From assembly GCA_037113605.1 (NCBI GenBank), contig CM073732.1, positions 3,038,001-3,102,000 on the forward strand: a stretch of 64,000 nucleotides of DNA, given 5' to 3'. Shown piece by piece: positions 60,879 to 64,000 of the stretch. Numbering within the stretch: the first letter of the stretch is position 1; the number at the start of each line of letters is the position of its first letter. This stretch comes from Calophaca sinica. Taxonomy: Eukaryota > Streptophyta > Magnoliopsida > Fabales > Fabaceae. The position numbers and the translations under genes are program-made. The notes beneath the pieces are model-generated. The model had not been told where the DNA came from. It saw nothing but the letters and a program-made list of their open reading frames with translations, and did not search any database.

Positions 60879-62478
60879 CCCTGTAAAAAATATATTATTA
60901 CTTAGTGATATAACAGGGATTAGATATACTAAATAAAATTTAGTAAGGAGTAAACATAATACATTCGAATCAGTCTACTAAAAAAATATCTAAAACCATA
61001 ATGAAACTAATATTCCATCAAAACAAACAGCATCAATCAAAGTGAACACTTAATAAGTATAACTATTGCGATTTTAATGAGAAAAATAAAAAACGTAAAC
61101 TCATTTGAAGTTCAATGGATATGGTGTTCAGTTACACTATTTTCCTCTATTTCATGTCCATCAACCACAATTTTTTAAATATTATCATGAATACCAGTGT
61201 TAATCATAATACAGAACACGAAATAGAGTGAAAATACTTAGAACTAATACATGAAAAAAGGGTAAGTCGTTGTAAATCTGAAAAAAAAATTATATCTATT
61301 TGATTATTGGTGTTAATCAGAACATGAAATAGATTTATAGCTGCATTGATTTGTGAAAGATGATAAACCCTTACCTCTTACGTCGCTGCCTTTATCTGTC
61401 GTTCGTCCGCTACGTCGCATCTTCGTTCGACCGCAGCTTCGCTCCTTCACTATTTCGTTGCACCGCTCGCGTTCAGTTTCGCCTAAAAACCCTAAAACGA
61501 ATGAGTTGATATATATACTGTATCCATGGTCGTGCTGTATATATATTCGTATCTATTTATAATTTATACATATATTATATAAACTAAATCAAATCTATAT
61601 AACCAAATCACAATAAATATAAAATCCGTAACAATATATTCTGTTTAATTATTGTTTCAAATATAAGATATTATACATTATATATATAATTAGGATATAA
61701 CATATATTGAAAGGTTTATATATAATAAGTAGAACAAATCGAAAATTTAAAATGATAATTTTAAATCTTTAATGTGATAAAATGCTTTTTTATATAAATC
61801 AATATTTTATATTCTGGGTCTAATAATATAACTAATGTTTTTATATTTAAGGGGTTTATTTATATTATAGACTACATAATTGCATTATTTGTCCCGAACA
61901 TTATTCAAATACATAATTTATAAATGCCACATTTTTATTTTGGACGATTGTTGTATTGATATTTATTTAATTTTATTTTTAGTACCCAAAATCATTGATT
62001 TTTACACTTTTTACACAACAAAAATAGAAAATTTACACCTATACAATTCAATTAGTTTTAGTTAGAAGATTTTTGGGTTCATTAAATTAAATAATAATTT
62101 TAGATATCAAGATGTATGTTTACATGTCTTATAAAATATATACTAATTTTATTTTTGAGTTAATTAAATTTATCTAATTTACTATAAAACCCCATCCATT
62201 AAGTAAAGATATCTTATTACCAAAAAAATAATTGGATCTTAGGTTTTGTTTCACAATATATGAATTTAAATAGAAAATTAATTTTTCTATAAAACAATTT
62301 GTATAATTGATATGTTTTCCTTATATTACATTTAGTGCTAAATTATTTTACGTTATATTATATCATAATGTCAAATATTGTAATTTATTAATCATTAATA
62401 ATATATACTTCATATAAATTTTTTATATGTCATTATTGAAACCAAATGTTTTTGGAAGCTCATTTATAAAAACGTTCT
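60879..62478. other. AT-rich region, no gene recognised
   Basis: A short GC-richer stretch at 61370-61500 ends in AACCCTAAAACGAATGAG and could be a decayed first exon and leader of a minus-strand gene, but nothing connects to it. The rest is very AT-rich and may be the body of the Helitron ending at 62504. Confidence 0.35.
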
Positions 62479-62504
62479 CGTGCATGGCACGGGTCACATA
62501 CTAG
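62479..62504 (+). mobile_element. Helitron-like 3' terminus
   Basis: A hairpin CGTGCATGGCACG (62479-62491) is followed nine bases later by CTAG (62501-62504) and then T. Helitrons end in a short hairpin about 10 nt before CTRR and insert 5' to a T. The 5' TC end was not located, so element size is unknown. Confidence 0.5.
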
Positions 62505-62509
62505 TACTT

Positions 62510-63780
62510 CAAATAATGAAATCTTAACTAAATGAAAAATATATAAAAACTGGAATTTATGTGCAGGTCATTAAAATCGCAAATCAGAATATTGGTAAGC
62601 ACATAAGAACCAACACCTTCACATGTTTTCATCAATTTTCAGGTGAAGAATTATTGTTGGGTGCTAATTTGCTGAGAAAAAAGCTTTAAAAGAGACATAT
62701 TAAAACTTGAACGATTGGGTCATCCAAATACATGTTATTCAAACTTGAATGGTGGAGGCAATCCCAGATTCAAAGGAAACCCTATGTGAATCAGAAGAAA
62801 ATGAAGATAAAATCCTATTATTGTTAGTATTACACAAAGAAATTGAAGATGAAATCCAAAATCAGAAGCCCTCCATTGGGCATCACCTCAACTGCATAAG
62901 GATCGACTCCAAGCTTGCTTCTATCAAACAGGGTTTCAGATTGTACCCACTCTCCATTTTCATCATCGACTTCCCGAAAATCGCCCTCATTCAACATTTC
63001 GATTCAGCGTCACAAAACCAAAACAATAATAAAAAATATAAAAAAAATCTAACACTACTCACCTGATTGCATATAGGGAACGCATAGGAGAAGGCTGCAT
63101 CTGTAAGGCTGTGAATCAAATTTATGACCTCCCAGCACAACCATGCAAGGCGGCCCAGTTTTCTCCCTAACTGGCAACCAAAAGAACCGAGCCACAACAA
63201 ACCCTTTTTGCCTCCGCAATTGAGACGCCTCACCGCCATTTGGCCACCGGGGATGGCACCTCTAAGGGAACAACTCCCATCCCTAACACACCAACGGAGA
63301 TGGCGATTGAAAAAAATAAGCAATCCCTATCTGCTCAAAATGTTTCTTTTCACGGGATTGGGGTTTTCGGTCTTGTTTTCATTTTTCATTTATATCGCCC
63401 GCTCGAATTTGGGTTTTCAGATTGGAGTTTCCAGTCTTGTTTTAACTTTTAAGTGATGCCCGCTGGAAAGTTTTCCTTTTGTATACGTTGTTTAAAATTC
63501 TTATAGGCAACGTTTGCATACCATCAGGCATGGTTTCTGGATGTTGACTTTTATGTATGATAAACAACAGTTGGTAAATGTGGTTGTACACATCAACGCT
63601 TTTTTACCCCATGGTCTATACATTACATATGCGTTGCCTATTGTGAAGAAGCAACGGTTATGCAGTAGAATGTAGGGGAGCATAAATGAATGTGTAAGTT
63701 ATTGTCAACACTTGAAAAATCGTTGTCTATTTCGATGTTAGGCCATGGTTTTTGAGCCGTGGATGAGTTCAGCGTGGCCT
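62510..63780. other. unassigned, probably CACTA interior in its right part
   Basis: ORFs at 62749-63066 (plus) and 62991-63323 (minus) show no domain I recognise. 63480-63730 carries CAACG-rich words in both orientations (TTATAGGCAACG, AAGCAACGGTTATGCAG, AATCGTTGTC), as in CACTA subterminal repeats. Confidence 0.35.
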
Positions 63781-63781
63781 A

Positions 63782-63801
63782 GAGTAAAAAATGTTGTAGT
63801 G
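63782..63801 (-). mobile_element. CACTA-like transposon terminus
   Basis: Minus strand begins CACTACAACATTTTTTACTC at 63801, matching the CACTAC(A) end of En/Spm elements, with CAACG-type subterminal repeats inward (to about 63480). The opposite end was not found in the window, so the 3-bp target duplication cannot be tested. Confidence 0.45.
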
Positions 63802-64000
63802 TCCTATAGGGTCAAATCGTTATTTGACCAGAAATCTACGTTACCGGGTTTTGTCATATGTTTTGGTCTATAGATCCCGATCAACGTAGCTTACAGTATG
63901 GTGGTTAGACGTCAATAACCTCCAAGTGGCGTCCCACGAGACTAACCATACCGTTCTCTCCTCTTATGAGGAATCTTACAATGTCTTTTAGGTAGTTTTA
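63802..64000. other. window end, nothing recognised
   Basis: About 200 bp beyond the CACTA-like end with no feature I can support. Confidence 0.4.

Noticed and set aside
1..64000. CRISPR array, rRNA operon or bacterial-type operon
   Set aside because: Nothing resembling these; intron-rich genes and plant retroelements show this is plant nuclear DNA.

Overview
The window is a stretch of plant nuclear chromosome. It is AT-rich, its genes have many introns, and plant transposable elements are nested in it. Two host genes can be fully modelled. The ribosomal gene has the promoter boxes typical of plant ribosomal-protein genes, and the phosphatidylserine decarboxylase has the plant-specific C2/EF-hand architecture. 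A eudicot is very likely. A legume is my best guess, inferred from the style of the Ogre-type element, the OTU-bearing MULE remnant and the TRIM. I cannot name the species.

Layout. 1-2.4 kb: a complete minus-strand gene for 60S ribosomal protein eL42 (RPL44), with a start exon that carries only the ATG. 3.3-4.5 kb: a dead FAR1/MULE-type transposase with an OTU-like tail. 4.7-6.0 kb: an inverted-repeat-flanked segment holding a complete 316-bp TRIM retrotransposon. 6.47-22.47 kb: a 21-exon, 633-codon phosphatidylserine decarboxylase gene of the PSD2/PSD3 type on the minus strand. Its 6-kb intron contains a complete Ty1/copia element (10031-15164, 5-bp target duplication, two differences between LTRs), and another intron holds a LINE remnant. 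23.1-24.3 kb: two foldback elements.

24.79-32.49 kb: the most interesting element, a complete Mutator-like element (MULE) with a perfect 10-bp target-site duplication and long TIRs built of repeated mini-palindromes. It carries two divergent genes: a mudrA-like transposase and a plant mobile domain (PMD) gene. Both have a few inactivating lesions. 33.0-34.2 kb: a diverged tandem array followed by a purine-rich tract. 35.19-40.26 kb: a second copia element with a target duplication. 41.6-42.1 kb: a foldback element built of the same kind of mini-palindrome. 43.35-60.87 kb: a 17.5-kb Ty3/gypsy element of the Tat/Ogre type with 2.6-kb LTRs and a 5-bp target duplication. It carries an extra ORF1, gag, a DNG protease, RT, RNase H, an archaeal-type RNase H, integrase and a 3' tandem array. 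61-64 kb: AT-rich DNA with a Helitron-like 3' end and a CACTA-like terminus.

One signal runs across the retroelements. At many CAG/CTG trinucleotides the sequence differs from the sister LTR, or from the frame a conserved motif requires, by a local swap or indel (CAG to CGA, CTG to CGT). The two host genes show none of this. I read it as a likely sequencing artefact at CHG-methylated sites. If so, many apparent frameshifts in these elements are not biological.
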